Both the position numbers and the translations under genes were made by a program. Below the pieces are notes generated by a model, which searched no databases, had not been told where the DNA came from, and saw only the letters and a list, made by a program, of their open reading frames with translations. Positions 53,093-63,495 of a stretch of DNA of 64,000 nucleotides are shown in pieces; position 1 is the stretch's first letter, and every line of letters begins with the position of its first letter. The stretch comes from Aphrocallistes beatrix (lineage: Eukaryota > Porifera > Hexactinellida > Sceptrulophora > Aphrocallistidae), in the NCBI GenBank assembly GCA_963281255.1, contig OY725489.1, positions 2,914,001 through 2,978,000 on the forward strand. Reading direction: 5' to 3'.

Positions 53093-53428
53093 CAGGGTGC
53101 TTCAAAATTGTGCAACAAAATTGTATGTTCTAACATAAACGACATAGCGGTATAATACTTTGTCTAGGTGTGAAATAAGAATAATATGATGTAAATAGAT
53201 AATATTCAAGTTATTTGCGGCTATTTACTTTCAAATCTGTTCCCTTTCGTATCCAAACACCTAACCCTATCTGGAAATTAATTTCAAGCACGAGCTACTT
53301 CATCTTGATCTAAACCATCCCAAACTCGTTTTAGAGCTCGCATAAGTGACGAAACAGTGTCGTACGCTCGGTTATTAACCTTAGCTTCCAACATTCCCCA
53401 CATATAATTATCACAGGGGTTGAGGTCT
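53093..53428 (-). pseudogene. Tc1/mariner 3' fragment, cut by Harbinger insertion
   Basis: CAGGGTGCTTCAAAATTGTG at 53093 follows TA and looks like an inverted-repeat end. On the minus strand PDLNPCDNYMWGMLEAKVNN (53425-53366) carries the third catalytic Asp, followed by SLMRALKRVWDGLDQDEVAR and a stop near 53285. Everything upstream is missing, replaced by the Harbinger end at 53429. Confidence 0.85.
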
Positions 53429-54012
53429 GGGGCCTTATTCACTAAACTACTTAAACTAGTAAATACTTAGTTTTTGCTAGAAACTAAGTATAAAACTAAG
53501 TATTTTCAATACTTAGTTTGAAAAAGTTAAGTGGTATTCACAAACCCAAACTAAGTACAATACTTAGTTTTTGACTTAGTTTAAGTACATTACTTAGTTT
53601 TATACTTAGTTTTGTTCAGTTTTACTTAGTTTTTAGTGCAATTTTAAGTATTTTTTTAAGTATACTTCGGAGGTAACTTAACTTATTTAATCAATCTAAA
53701 TTATCTTGATTGTTTATTATTATACATTCATAAACAAATTTCGATGTTTATTTATCTTAATTCTTGTGTTTGAATTCACAAGATTCATAATCATAGAACT
53801 TCAAAGTACAATAGATACGTAATATTCATGATCAAATTAGCAACGCAGTAAATTCAGTTTCATTTTGGTGTATTTATCATCACTTTAAACACGACACAGA
53901 TTACGCATTTAGAGGATGATTAGATATACTTGTTTGCGTAAATTGAAAGAAGCTAATTTTCGAGTATCTATTAATAGTCTGTTTAAAAATTAGGATTACT
54001 ATTACAATTGCT

Positions 54013-54530
54013 AAATATATAACCGAAAAATTGGTGGTGGACCTCCTGAAGCGGGCCTAACAGAACTTGAAGCAAAGATACTGGCTATAAAGGGAAAGGA
54101 AACTTTTGAAGGGATCACTGAAGGGATAGATACTTCCATGGCGTCAGCTAATAGTCCTCTTACTGATAGTGACATGATGCTTTCCAGTCCAGTTAATGTT
54201 CCGTTTGCAATGTCAGAATCGGCAGTAGAAATTCCACATCCAAGGAAAAGGAAACTCAGGGAAATTTCAGTGCAGGTTAATATAAAGAAGAATATTCTGG
54301 AAAATGAAGTACGGAAAATTGAGTTAATCCAAAGTATTGAATCCCAAATCAAAAATTTAACTGAGACCTTGAATTGCAAGATGGATCGTATTGCAGATAA
54401 CTTGAAAGTGCTTGTTTCTAATCAGAACAAATTAATTACACTACTCTCGGGAATGCGAAATGATCCACCTCTTTATCATACAACATCTTCAGCCCATCTA
54501 TCTTATGGATATCAGAATTATTTTCCATAA
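54013..54530 (+). pseudogene. Harbinger Myb-like DNA-binding protein, C-terminal part
   Basis: The frame opens after a stop at about 54010 with KIGGGPPEAGLTELEAKILA, the conserved segment following the Myb/SANT-like domain in Harbinger accessory proteins. An acidic Ser/Thr stretch (SANSPLTDSDMM), the basic motif PRKRKLREI and a coiled-coil-like region (ESQIKNLTETLNCKMDRIAD) follow to a stop at 54530. The Myb-like domain itself is absent or on an upstream exon. The partner protein normally carries the transposase into the nucleus and binds the ends. Convergent with the transposase, 116 bp apart. Confidence 0.75.
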
Positions 54531-54646
54531 TTTCAGCAAGTAAATAGTGATTATAACTACCCACTTATATTACAATAGTAACTTTTAATGTAGTCTTAGA
54601 ATTCAAACCTTTCTTGTAAGTTTTGAGAGTAATAATATCTACAGTA

Positions 54647-55432
54647 CTAGTTGAAATATTCATTAATGACTGATTGGCGAATTACTTGTCCACTACTGGC
54701 AGGATCATGGGGAAATACTTCATCATCTTCTTGGATATCTATAAATAATTCCTGCTCCAGCTGTAATCCATGGAGAATGCAGATGTTGTGTAACATCATT
54801 GTTGCTAAAACTAGTTTGCAAGTCCTCTCCGGTGTATAACAGAGTGTGCCTCCTGTTTTATCCATCGATCTCCTGCGACTCTTCCACAAACCAAATGCAC
54901 ACTCAATATTTCTACGTGTCTTTAAGAATGCGGATTATATCTCCTCTCGCCAGGAGTATTTGGAGATAGGAGAGGGGTCAATAACCTAGGACATAGTGGA
55001 TACCCACTATCTCCCAGAAACCATCCGTTTACAGTTGGAATATCCCCACTTGCAATTTTCTGATTTATCCCAGACTGTCTCCAGATAAAGGCATCATGCG
55101 TACTTCCAGGCCATTTCGCAACTACATCGATGAATTTTAAACTTCGATCACAAATGGCTTGGATGTTAATCGAGTGTGCATTTTTTCTATTTACAAAAAT
55201 TGCTTCATTTACCGAAGGCGCGACAATTGGAACATGACTACAGTCGATACATCCTAGCACCAATGGAAAGCCATCCTTCTCTTGAAAGGGCCGCTGTATG
55301 GTAACATCTCTCTTTATTAGATGGCCGAAAACGCTTGCGATCGAGACTACTTTCAGAAGACGAAAAGTTACGATTCAGAATTTCTCTATTCTTCCATATG
55401 CTGCTCACTGCAGTTTTGGCGCATTCAATCAT
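54647..55432 (-). pseudogene. Harbinger (HARBI1-type DDE_Tnp_4) transposase, one frameshift
   Basis: From 55432: a segment of the N-terminal region, then after a frame change MVLGCIDCSHVPIVAPSVNE with the first catalytic Asp (GCID, about 55250). KWPGSTHDAFIWRQSGI and GWFLGDSGYPLCPRLLTP (second Asp, about 55020) follow. Near 54922 a frameshift leads to NIECAFGLWKSRRRSMDKTG with the catalytic Glu. YTPERTCKLVLATMMLHNIC and an acidic tail end at 54647. All three catalytic residues are readable but in different frames, and the N-terminal ~100 residues are missing. Confidence 0.9.
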
Positions 55433-55570
55433 TTATATGAAATTTAATTGTGTAAATCGCATTATAAACCTGGTAATTGATTGTTTCTCGCTTGAATCAA
55501 TGAATTTCAATCACAAATAGTTCATTCCATTGTATGTATTGTAAATGTACGTATTCACTACTGTTTAGAT

Positions 55571-56036
55571 CTGTGTATTTGTATCATAAAAGAAACGAAT
55601 TTCATTGGTCATCACATTTTGTCACCTATCTTGGCTACGTTTAAAGATTCCGCTTAGATTTTGGAATTTACTCGTATAATCATTATTATTTACATGTGCA
55701 CCAAACATTACAAGCACCTTCCAGTTCCTCAATCAACTCTGCACAATACAAACCACTTTGTGTTTCTTTTAAAGATAGTCCTTTTAACTGTAAGCATTAG
55801 TCACTACTATTTGACCAAATATTTTGGCATTATAAATAAATCGAATTTGATTGGTCAGCACATTTTGTCACCTATCTCGGCGATGAGTGAAGATATCATT
55901 TAGATCTTCGAAGTCCCTTCTAGAGAGATTATTATTTACCTGTGTGCCAAATTTTACATTTCTAGCACCTCCAATATCCCCAATCATTTGTACAATAATG
56001 AAGCAAAAAACCCATTGGGATTTAATATACAAGATA
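55571..56036 (+). repeat. Two tandem family F ends
   Basis: GAAACGAATTTCATTGGTCA...CAATCAACTCTGCACAAT (55591-55745) and ATTTGATTGGTCAGCACATT...CAATCATTTGTACAAT (about 55850-55996) are the same ~150-bp terminal sequence in succession. They end with TTGGGATTTAATATACAAGA. Confidence 0.6.
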
Positions 56037-56867
56037 TAGATAATTTTGCACTCACTTTTGCTACTATTAAGCTTTTTTTAGATGTTTTGAAGTTATTTTT
56101 CGCAGAAGAAATTTGCTCCCAAGTTTTGAAAATATGGTACATAATACCAACTACATTCTGACAAACTTGCTATGCATTACAAGGGTCGTTCAATAAGCTT
56201 TTAGAATCACTACTATCTTCTAATTTGTTATACACCAATATATTTTATTTCTATAGTGCATTATGTAACTATAATATCCAAACTTTTACTATAAGAGGTG
56301 TATTCAATAAATATTTGAAATGTAATCGACTAGCTAAATATATTGGTTGATTAAACCTAAACTAGTATTACATTTTTTAAAAATATTCATCCTTTGCATT
56401 TATGCACTTTCTAAATTATAAAATTCAATGAAATTCAATTATAAAATTCAATTCAATGATTCTAAAATTCAATGATTTACCTTTAATGGAACAAATTGAT
56501 ATTTTGTTGTCAAGGCTGAGCTTAGTTAAGGGATTCTAGAGCTGTTACTTTGGTTTCCTGAGACCGGTTAACCAATGTCAATATTAATTGGTAGAAATCT
56601 TAAATTTTGGACTAATATTCAGCCTGAGATTGAAAAATTTATTAACTCAGTGGTCTTGAATTATGTACTATATGATAAGAATATAGTAATTATATAATAA
56701 AATAGATTCATGAATCTGTGTCAAAAACAATGAAATCTTTATGTTATTTCAAAAATAATGCAGACATAAGTACAATAGACATACGGAGTGATGATTTATG
56801 AATAAGTTTAAAACGATGTGATTTCCATGTTTAAACGATTATTTGGTAAATGAAAAGCAGAGGGATA
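56037..56867. other. AT-rich, no gene seen
   Basis: Only a short direct repeat of AAAATTCAATTATAAAATTC type (56415-56470). No open frames of note and no terminal repeats. Confidence 0.5.
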
Positions 56868-57402
56868 TTCTCCTTATAAGGGAGATAACACCTCTAAATA
56901 CGTCTGTCCTACTGTTATATTCGATATCGCACCAAAAAGCACAAAATTTGTCAATTTTTTAAATTTTAATGTATAATGATAACGTCATAACAGAGTGATA
57001 AGTGATTATTTGTCTATGATAGTTGTATCATATGTGAAATATATTAATATACATATTGTATTAAAATTTCAGCCTTCTATAACTTAAAATGGCTTATGGG
57101 CGAAAACTGAAATTTCTAATTATAAAAAGGTGACAATGACGTCATAATTCCATGATGAGTCGACATTTTGGTCTGAGCTAAGAACTTAGTGGAGCAATAG
57201 CCAAAAGACTCCCACATACCAAAAATCTGCTTTCTGTACCTTGCAGCTTCTTCAATCAAATTTGGTGATTTTTCGTGCGATATAGATTATAATTGTAGAA
57301 GTCGGACAGACGTATTTAGAGATGTTATCTCCTTTATAGTTAATCCTTCGGCGGACACAAAGTGTCCGCCAGCCACGCAGCACAAGCAAGCGAATCGCGC
57401 TT
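56868..57402. repeat. GC-hairpin copies: interior of one joined to the end of another
   Basis: Bases 56868-57258 are the family interior in minus orientation (GGGAGATAACACCTCTAAAT ... TGCAGCTTCTTCAATCA). At CAAATTTGGTGATTTTTCGT it changes to plus orientation, running to a mutated hairpin end (CAAGCGAATCGCGCTTA, 57386-57402). It looks like a recombination or nested-insertion junction. Confidence 0.65.
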
Positions 57403-57415
57403 ATATATATATATA

Positions 57416-57940
57416 CAAGCGCGCTTCGCTTGCTTGCGCTGCGCGGCTGGGGGACACAAAGTGTCCGCCGGAGGCTCTCTTCGGTCGCCTGGGGTCACAT
57501 TGGTTAATTATAAGGGAGATGACATCTCTAAATACGCCTGTTCTACTGTTATAATCGATATCGCACGAAAAATCACCAAAATTATCAATTTTTAAAAATT
57601 TGATGAGTCATCATTTTTTGATGATAGTTGCACCATATGTGAGGTATGTTAGTATACATATTATATTAAAATTTCTGCCTTCTATCTCCTATAATGGCTG
57701 AGTTATGCCCGAATAACTGTGTTGCTTAACTTTGAAAATGTGACAATGACGTCATAATTTCATGATGAGTCGACATTTTGCTCTGAGCCCAAACTTACTA
57801 GAGCCATAGCCAAAAGACTCCCACATACCAAAAATCAGCTTTCTGGGCCTGGCAGTTTCTTCAATCAATTCTTTACAGATATATATATATATATATATAT
57901 ATATAGATAGATAGATAGATTAATCGAGTTTTAATAGTAA

Positions 57941-57943
<3 letters not shown>
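57416..57943 (-). mobile_element. GC-hairpin family copy, 528 bp
   Basis: Hairpin end CAAGCGCGCTTCGCTTGCTT preceded by A, opposite end ...CGAGTTTTAATAGTAAGGA followed by T. (TA)n(GATA)n at 57878-57921. Opposed to the hairpin end at 57386-57402 across 13 bp of (TA)n. Confidence 0.82.
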
Positions 57944-57975
<32 letters not shown>

Positions 57976-57979
<4 letters not shown>

Positions 57980-58719
57980 AGGACAAATTTGCGAAATCAA
58001 CAATTATGCATAATTGTTAATTCCGCAACAATTATGCATAATTGTTCATTTAATACGACAATTATGCATAATTGTTCATTTCACAACAGTTAGTTCTAGG
58101 ACAGTGTGTGTGTTCGTTGAATACATTCTACAAAATGAGTGAAAACTGCCCTACAAACCAAGTCTCTTCAAAATATTTTATAAATCCTTATAGGAAGATT
58201 CAGGTCTAAATGCTAGGGTTAAAATTCATTTAGACCCAGAACTTCTGGGTGAAGATGTTACCAGTAATATCGAAAATCAACAGAATGTCTATTCTGAGTT
58301 TCTCATTGACTATCTAATTAGAATTCTAATTAGATATACTACATGTTCAGCTTATCTAATTTTTTGATACAATACATACATCCTCAGTTGGAGAAATCGG
58401 GTTAACTATGAAAAAATGGTCCCCCGGACCAATATTCTATGGAAAATTTGTCCATGCAGAATCAAAACTTTCGGCATAGGGCCAATTTTCCATTAAAAAA
58501 ATTGGTCCCCTGCATCAAAATTTTCGTGACAGCACCATTAACAATTTTGCATAATTGTTGCTTTCATTTTAAACAATTATGTAAAACTATTCATTTAACA
58601 ACAATTATGCATAATTCTCGTATTAGATGAACAATTTTGCATAATTGTTGTGAAATGAACAATTTTACATATTTGTCGACAATTATGCATAATTGTTGAT
58701 TTCGCAAATTTGTCCTAAC

Positions 58720-58720
<1 letters not shown>
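57976..58720. mobile_element. Foldback element with AACAATTATGCATAATTGTT palindromes, 745 bp
   Basis: Inverted ends TGTTAGGACAAATTTGCGAA, ~43 bp, within (TA)n. Inside each end are several copies of the 20-bp palindrome AACAATTATGCATAATTGTT or close variants (58003, 58028, 58060 on the left; 58545-58695 on the right). The 400-bp middle is non-coding, with TTGGTCCCC/GGGGACCA-like motifs at 58420-58510. Superfamily undetermined; TA flanks are compatible with Tc1/mariner-type movement. Confidence 0.82.
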
Positions 58721-58750
<30 letters not shown>

Positions 58751-59747
58751 CACTACCCGGACAAAGGTATTCGACCACCACGAAACCTTCCATACAAATA
58801 GTATTAAATTAGATCTATTCAAAAAAGGAACATGCACTCAAACAGTCGAAAATACTTTTTTATTTCAAATTCGTAATCTACACATTCTAATTACTCACAA
58901 GCGCGCTTCGCTTGCTTGCGCTGCGCGGCTGGCAGACACTCCCTTCGGTCGCCTCAAGGTGACATTGGTTAATTATAAGGGAGATAACATCTCTAAATAT
59001 GTCCATCTTAGTGTTAAAACCGATTTCACTAGAAAAATCACCAAATTTGTCAATTTTAAAATTTTTGATGCGTAATGATGACGTCATAACAAAGTGATGA
59101 GTCATCATTTTTTGATGATAGCTGTATCATATGTGAGTTATGTTAGTATACAGATTCTATTAAAATTTCAGCTTTCTATCTCCTATAATGGCTGAGTTAT
59201 GCCCGAATAACTGTGTTGCTTAACTTTTTAAAATGTGACAATGACGTCATAATTCCATGATGAGTCGACATTTTGCTCTGAACTCAGAACTTACTGGAGC
59301 GATAGCCAAAAGACTCCCACATGCCAAAAATCAGCTTTCTGTGCCTGGCAGTTTCTTCAATCAATTCGTTACAGATATAGATATATACACAAACAATAAT
59401 CGAGTTTTAATAGTAAGGATAATTGAGAGTCTCAATTCAATAACGTATTCTTATCTAGAAAATTATCAACCTCTGACACTTTGTGTCACTAATCCCCATC
59501 ATATATAATGGCTGTGACTTGGGACAAGTAGCATCAAGTATCAGATGTTGATATTTATTAACTTGGAAGTTAGTAATTAAGTTGACGATCTCAATTATGA
59601 GCAATTAGAATGGGTAGTTTACGAATTTGATATAAAAAATAGAGTATTCTTTACAGTTTGTGTACATATTCCTTTATAAATAGACCCACTTTAATACTAT
59701 TTGTATGGAGATTTCTGTGGTGGTCGAATACTTTTGTCCGGGTACTG
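58751..59747. mobile_element. Tc1-like TA-flanked MITE, second copy
   Basis: Ends CACTACCCGGACAAAGGTAT and, inverted, CAGTACCCGGACAAAAGTAT, TA at both edges. Without the GC-hairpin insertion (58898-59419) it is 475 bp. It is the empty-site reference for the piggyBac insertion at 18791 (ATTTATTAACTTGG near 59552). Confidence 0.9.
58898..59419 (-). mobile_element. GC-hairpin family copy, 522 bp, inserted in MITE
   Basis: Flanked by A (58897) and T (59420). Removing it gives ATTACTCATAATTGAG, compared with ATTTACTCTTAATTGAG at the same place in the MITE at 17897. So nothing was duplicated or lost at the target. It has a shortened hairpin region, lacking one stem. Confidence 0.88.
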
Positions 59748-59756
59748 TATATATTT

Positions 59757-59985
59757 CAGGGTATTATACAGCCTTCCAGAGAAACGCTCTTAATCTAAAA
59801 TTTCTAAATTTTCATACGCCTAAATCGCTAAATACCATTACAATATTGGCTAAATTGATTATTTTTCTGAATTTTTACGCTCCTAAACACATTGCGGCTT
59901 AAAACCATAAGCCTAAAGGAGCGTCTCGCGCTCCTAGATAATCCCCTGATATATATATATATATATTCGAGTTTTAATAGTTAGG
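59757..59985. repeat. Possible small MITE and GC-hairpin terminal motif
   Basis: TCAGGGTATTATACAG at 59755 and the inverted CAGGGGATTATCTAGGAGCG ending at 59950 suggest a ~195-bp MITE with GAGCGTCTCGCGCTCC hairpin near its right end. Bases 59966-59987 repeat the GC-hairpin 5' motif CGAGTTTTAATAGTTAGGAT. Confidence 0.4.
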
Positions 59986-59997
59986 ATTATTGCTATG

Positions 59998-60300
59998 CAA
60001 GCGCGCTTCGCTTGCTTGCGTTGAGCGGCTGCCGGACACTTTGTGTACGCCAGTCCGCCAGATGCTCCCTTCGGTCGCCTGGGGTCACCATTGATTAATT
60101 ATATGGGAAATAACATCTCTAAATACGTCTGTCCAACTCTTATAAATTATATCGCACGAAAAATCACAAAATTTTCAATTTTTGATGCGTAATGATGACG
60201 TCATAACAGGGTGATGAGTCATCATTTTTTGATGATACTTGAATCATATGTGAGATCTGTTAGTATACAAATTCTATTAATATTTTAGCCTTCTATCGAC
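59998..60300 (-). mobile_element. GC-hairpin family copy, truncated
   Basis: Hairpin end at 59998 (CAAGCGCGCTTCGCTTGCTT), GGCTCCCTTCGGTCGCC-like stem, and interior to GTTAGTATACAAATTCTATT at about 60280. The 5' half is missing. Confidence 0.75.
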
Positions 60301-60430
60301 AGAATAAAAACGATTAGACAAGAATACCCCGATTTCTACTGTATTATGAATACAGATCCTTGGTTGATTTATGTAATATAATCTATATTTAAATATATAC
60401 TAATATACTGAATATGTTGTGTTTTGAATA

Positions 60431-60595
60431 CAGTAGCCTCTTAGAGTACGAACACGGATAAGAGGTAACACCCGATAAGGAGTACACTTCTTAAATCCCC
60501 TATATGCTAAATACATATAAAATACTTTGGTTAATCGAATTCCGGATAGACGAACACATTTTAATGGTCCCTTGGTGTACGTACTAAGTCGACTG
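60431..60595. mobile_element. pogo/Tigger-type MITE, 165 bp
   Basis: Ends CAGTAGCCTCTTAGAGTACG and, inverted, CAGTCGACTTAGTACGTACA, with TA at both edges. CGAACAC occurs at both sides. Bases 60600-61250 hold no recognised feature. Confidence 0.7.
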
Positions 60596-61250
60596 TATCA
60601 CATTCTAATTCAAAGGTATAATATAAACCAGTAGCCAGAGTTGCGACGCTCCACAATAATTACAGACCGGACCGGATAGAACCTGACACCTTTGACCTAT
60701 CATTATTCCCATTGAAAAAAAGTAGTCCTGTTGGGATTTATTGTTATTTTACTTTCAAATTTGTATATAGCAAAACAATTGGAGCGATCATTTAGGGACA
60801 AATCGCATGGAGAATATTGTTCGCAATCATAATTTCAATATTTATATTAATTAGCTTATCACAAAAGTCTATTTGCTATTTCATGTCTACGATTGGATAG
60901 ATAGGGACCAGTAATATTCACGAACCGACCAGGTCGGGTCTAAATCGAAAATCTGCCAGTAGCGTAATTCCCGGACGCTCTCGGGTGGAGAGCACCTGGT
61001 CACAGCATTTAAACAAGAAAACAGGATTTTTATGTGAGATTAAAAAAGTAAAATTTTGCCCGGGTAGAGCGCACAACAATTCCTAGTGACTTGTTTCAAT
61101 TAGGTGGTTGTCCCGATTAAGCGAATCAGCTGTTTTATACAATAATAAATATGAAAAATCAAGGTTAATACAGTAAATTATGATAAATTTGAAAAATGAG
61201 AAATCTGAAGAACAAAAATCCGAAGAACAAATTATCAGAAATCATATTCA

Positions 61251-62804
61251 CTAATTAATAGATACCCGTTCTTCACAGCCATGGCAAATATTCAAGTGTC
61301 GGGAATGATCATTACAAACGCACTTATTGCATAATGAAAAAACAGATCGGCATTTTTTATCATTCGTTCGTGGACAATAGTTGCATCTTGTTTTTTTGTG
61401 TTTAATTAATGGTATAGGTTTAGGGTAAGTGGTGTTAATGGGCGCTATATCATCCAAAGTATCAATTTCTTGACTATTCTCTGGAATAGCTGGCGGGCTC
61501 GAAAGCATAGAGGTTGTTGGTTCAGGATTTTCAGGTGGAGGTAATGGAGGTGCTTGCGGTAATGAATTAGCAGATTTTTTTTAGTACTGATTCAATAATT
61601 AGTTTGATATCATTGTGTAGATATTGATAATCGCGCGAATATTTCCTGGAATTGAGTTGTGGGGTAATTAGTTCGATACCCAGTTGATATATGAATGTGC
61701 GCCTATCTCTCTTCTTTACGATATCTGAATTAGGAAACTTATGTTTATAGATTACATAAGAAGCATGGGATGTAATAGCCAACAAATCGAAAAACAATGT
61801 GCAGGGCCACCGTCTAGTTGCTTTATATGGTCTGTATTCTTTCAATAAATGATCTAAGACATCAACTCCTGATTTGTACCTATTGTATTCCATTATTATC
61901 GCAGGTTTTAGTTTAACAGTCTGTGAAATAGTTTTGTCATGATGGATATTAGAGAGGAGTAAAACACTTCTATTCTTTCGAGCAATATATGAGACCAGGG
62001 TGATATCGTTATTAAAAAGAAATGTTGAAGTGAATGGAGGAACACCTTTGATTTTCAATAAATAGTCAGGAATTTCCCTACGAAATTTTCTTATGGTGCC
62101 TAGATAGGAAATGGCAACGTCACTGCGCAACTTATTGCATAATTTTACTGAAGTGAAAAAGTTATCTCCAAACAATGTGTGCCCAGGTTTGAGATGAGAT
62201 GCAAGTCGTAATACTGTATCCTCAGTTGTGCAACCTTTTAGAGCCCCCGTGTAAACTTCAATATTTATTGGAAAATAATTCAGGAAATCTGCAATAATAA
62301 ACATTTTAATGCCATATTTATCAGGTTTTGAAGGTATATATTGCTTAAAAGGACAATGACCGCGATATCTGCATAAATGCTCATCAATAGTGAGTTGTTT
62401 GTTAGGATTATATGAATTTTTAAGAGAAGAAACAATAGAATCTAAAACAAATCGTATATGTGCCAGCTTATCAGTCATTTGCCTCTCTAATCTTGTCTTA
62501 TAGTCATCGAATCTCAGAAAACGAAGAATCAGCTTAAATCGGTCTCTAGGCATAGTAGCCCTAAATATCGGTCTCGAATAATTTGGATCATCTGAATAAA
62601 TACAGTTTACTGGATCTCGAGAAGCACGAAATACACCAATTAATAACATTAAACCAAAAAATGCTGTCATTTCATTGTAAGAAATAAGATGGTAGTACTT
62701 CTTAGGGGGTGTCTTTAACTGATTTAAAAATAATTATAACTTAGCATTAGTGTGTTTGAGAATATGGGTACATACTTCCTCTGACAGAAATATCTTGAAA
62801 ATAT
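61251..62804 (-). pseudogene. piggyBac transposase 3, exon 2 with one frameshift and one stop
   Basis: Close relative of the gene at 27597-32490. It starts after an acceptor-like TTGTTTAG at 62805 with ATATTTTCAAG, the same intron position, reading DIFKIFLSEEVCTHILKHTN. A TAA interrupts at about 62735. From 62670 the frame is open: GVFRASRDPVNCIYSDDP, LTIDEHLCRYRGHC (first Asp), GDNFFTSVKLCNKL (second) and KSGVDVLDHLLKEYR (third). A one-base shift in an A-run near 61575 separates this from the tail, which is Pro-rich (LPQAPPLPPP) and then CNYCPRTNDKK...CNKCVCNDH...CHGCEE, the zinc-binding end. No N-terminal exon is found upstream. Confidence 0.9.
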
Positions 62805-62946
62805 CTAAACAATTCAACATGATTAGCTCCAACTCTACTTGTAAACATTGGCGTAGTAGGAATCAGAGCTGCAAATGGGTCACTGACCTATGGATCAATA
62901 GGTCAGATGGGTCGGTGGGTCATGGGTCAATATTTTATTTATATCG
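62805..62946. repeat. GGGTCA-rich element start
   Basis: CAGAGCTGCAAATGGGTCAC (62866) resembles a hAT-type end and is followed by repeated GGGTCA/TGACC motifs. ATGGGTCATGGGTCATG recurs at the right edge of the window (63984-64000). A larger element with the foldback inserted inside may therefore run past the window. Confidence 0.4.
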
Positions 62947-63495
62947 GATACCGACAGTTCGAGACGCGACAGTTTGATACCGACAATTCGAGATGCCGAC
63001 ATTTCGATACGCGACATTTCTATACGCGACAGTTCGATACGAAACAGTTTGATGTGAGAATATCCAAAATTTGATCAAATGTGAATTCATATAAATCAGT
63101 GACAAATAGACTCGATTTCTTTTTCAATCAATGTTATTAGATTGTACTCCTTTTCACAAATGACAATTCAAAATATTTTCACCCAAGAACGACAAATTCA
63201 ATCGAGGCCTGGCATCGTTCGTTTAACGCCACCGTTGGTTGTTGTCACCCAACTATTTGGAAATTTATTCAGGCCTTAAAATTCTCATTTGCATTACATC
63301 TTTAGAATAGCTAAAATCATTAAATTTGAGTTATCTTTTCGTCTTATTATATTTACATTTCGTTTAATGTAGTATCGAACTGTTTCGTATCGAACTGTCG
63401 CGTATCGAAATGTCGCGTATCGAAATGTCGGCATCTCAAATTGTTGGTATCAAACTGTCGCGTCTCAAAATGTCGCGTCTCGAACTGTCGGTATC
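62947..63495. mobile_element. Foldback element of GACAGTTCGATACGC repeats, 549 bp
   Basis: The left arm (62947-63056) and right arm (63373-63495) are inverted, each made of ~15-16-bp units (GATACCGACAGTTCGAGACG, CGACATTTCGATACG). The ~315-bp centre is unique and non-coding. The frame at 63410-63628 is read through the repeats. No clear target duplication was found. Confidence 0.8.

Larger units (their letters stand above)
53429..55435. mobile_element. Harbinger (PIF) transposon, 3' end missing
   Basis: Left end GGGGCCTTATTCACTAAACT is Harbinger-like. The next 200 bp repeat AAACTAAGTA/TACTTAGTTT in both orientations. It encodes convergent Myb-like and transposase genes, the standard Harbinger arrangement. 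No matching right end is seen after 55435. The segment 55436-55570 has no recognised content. Confidence 0.75.
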
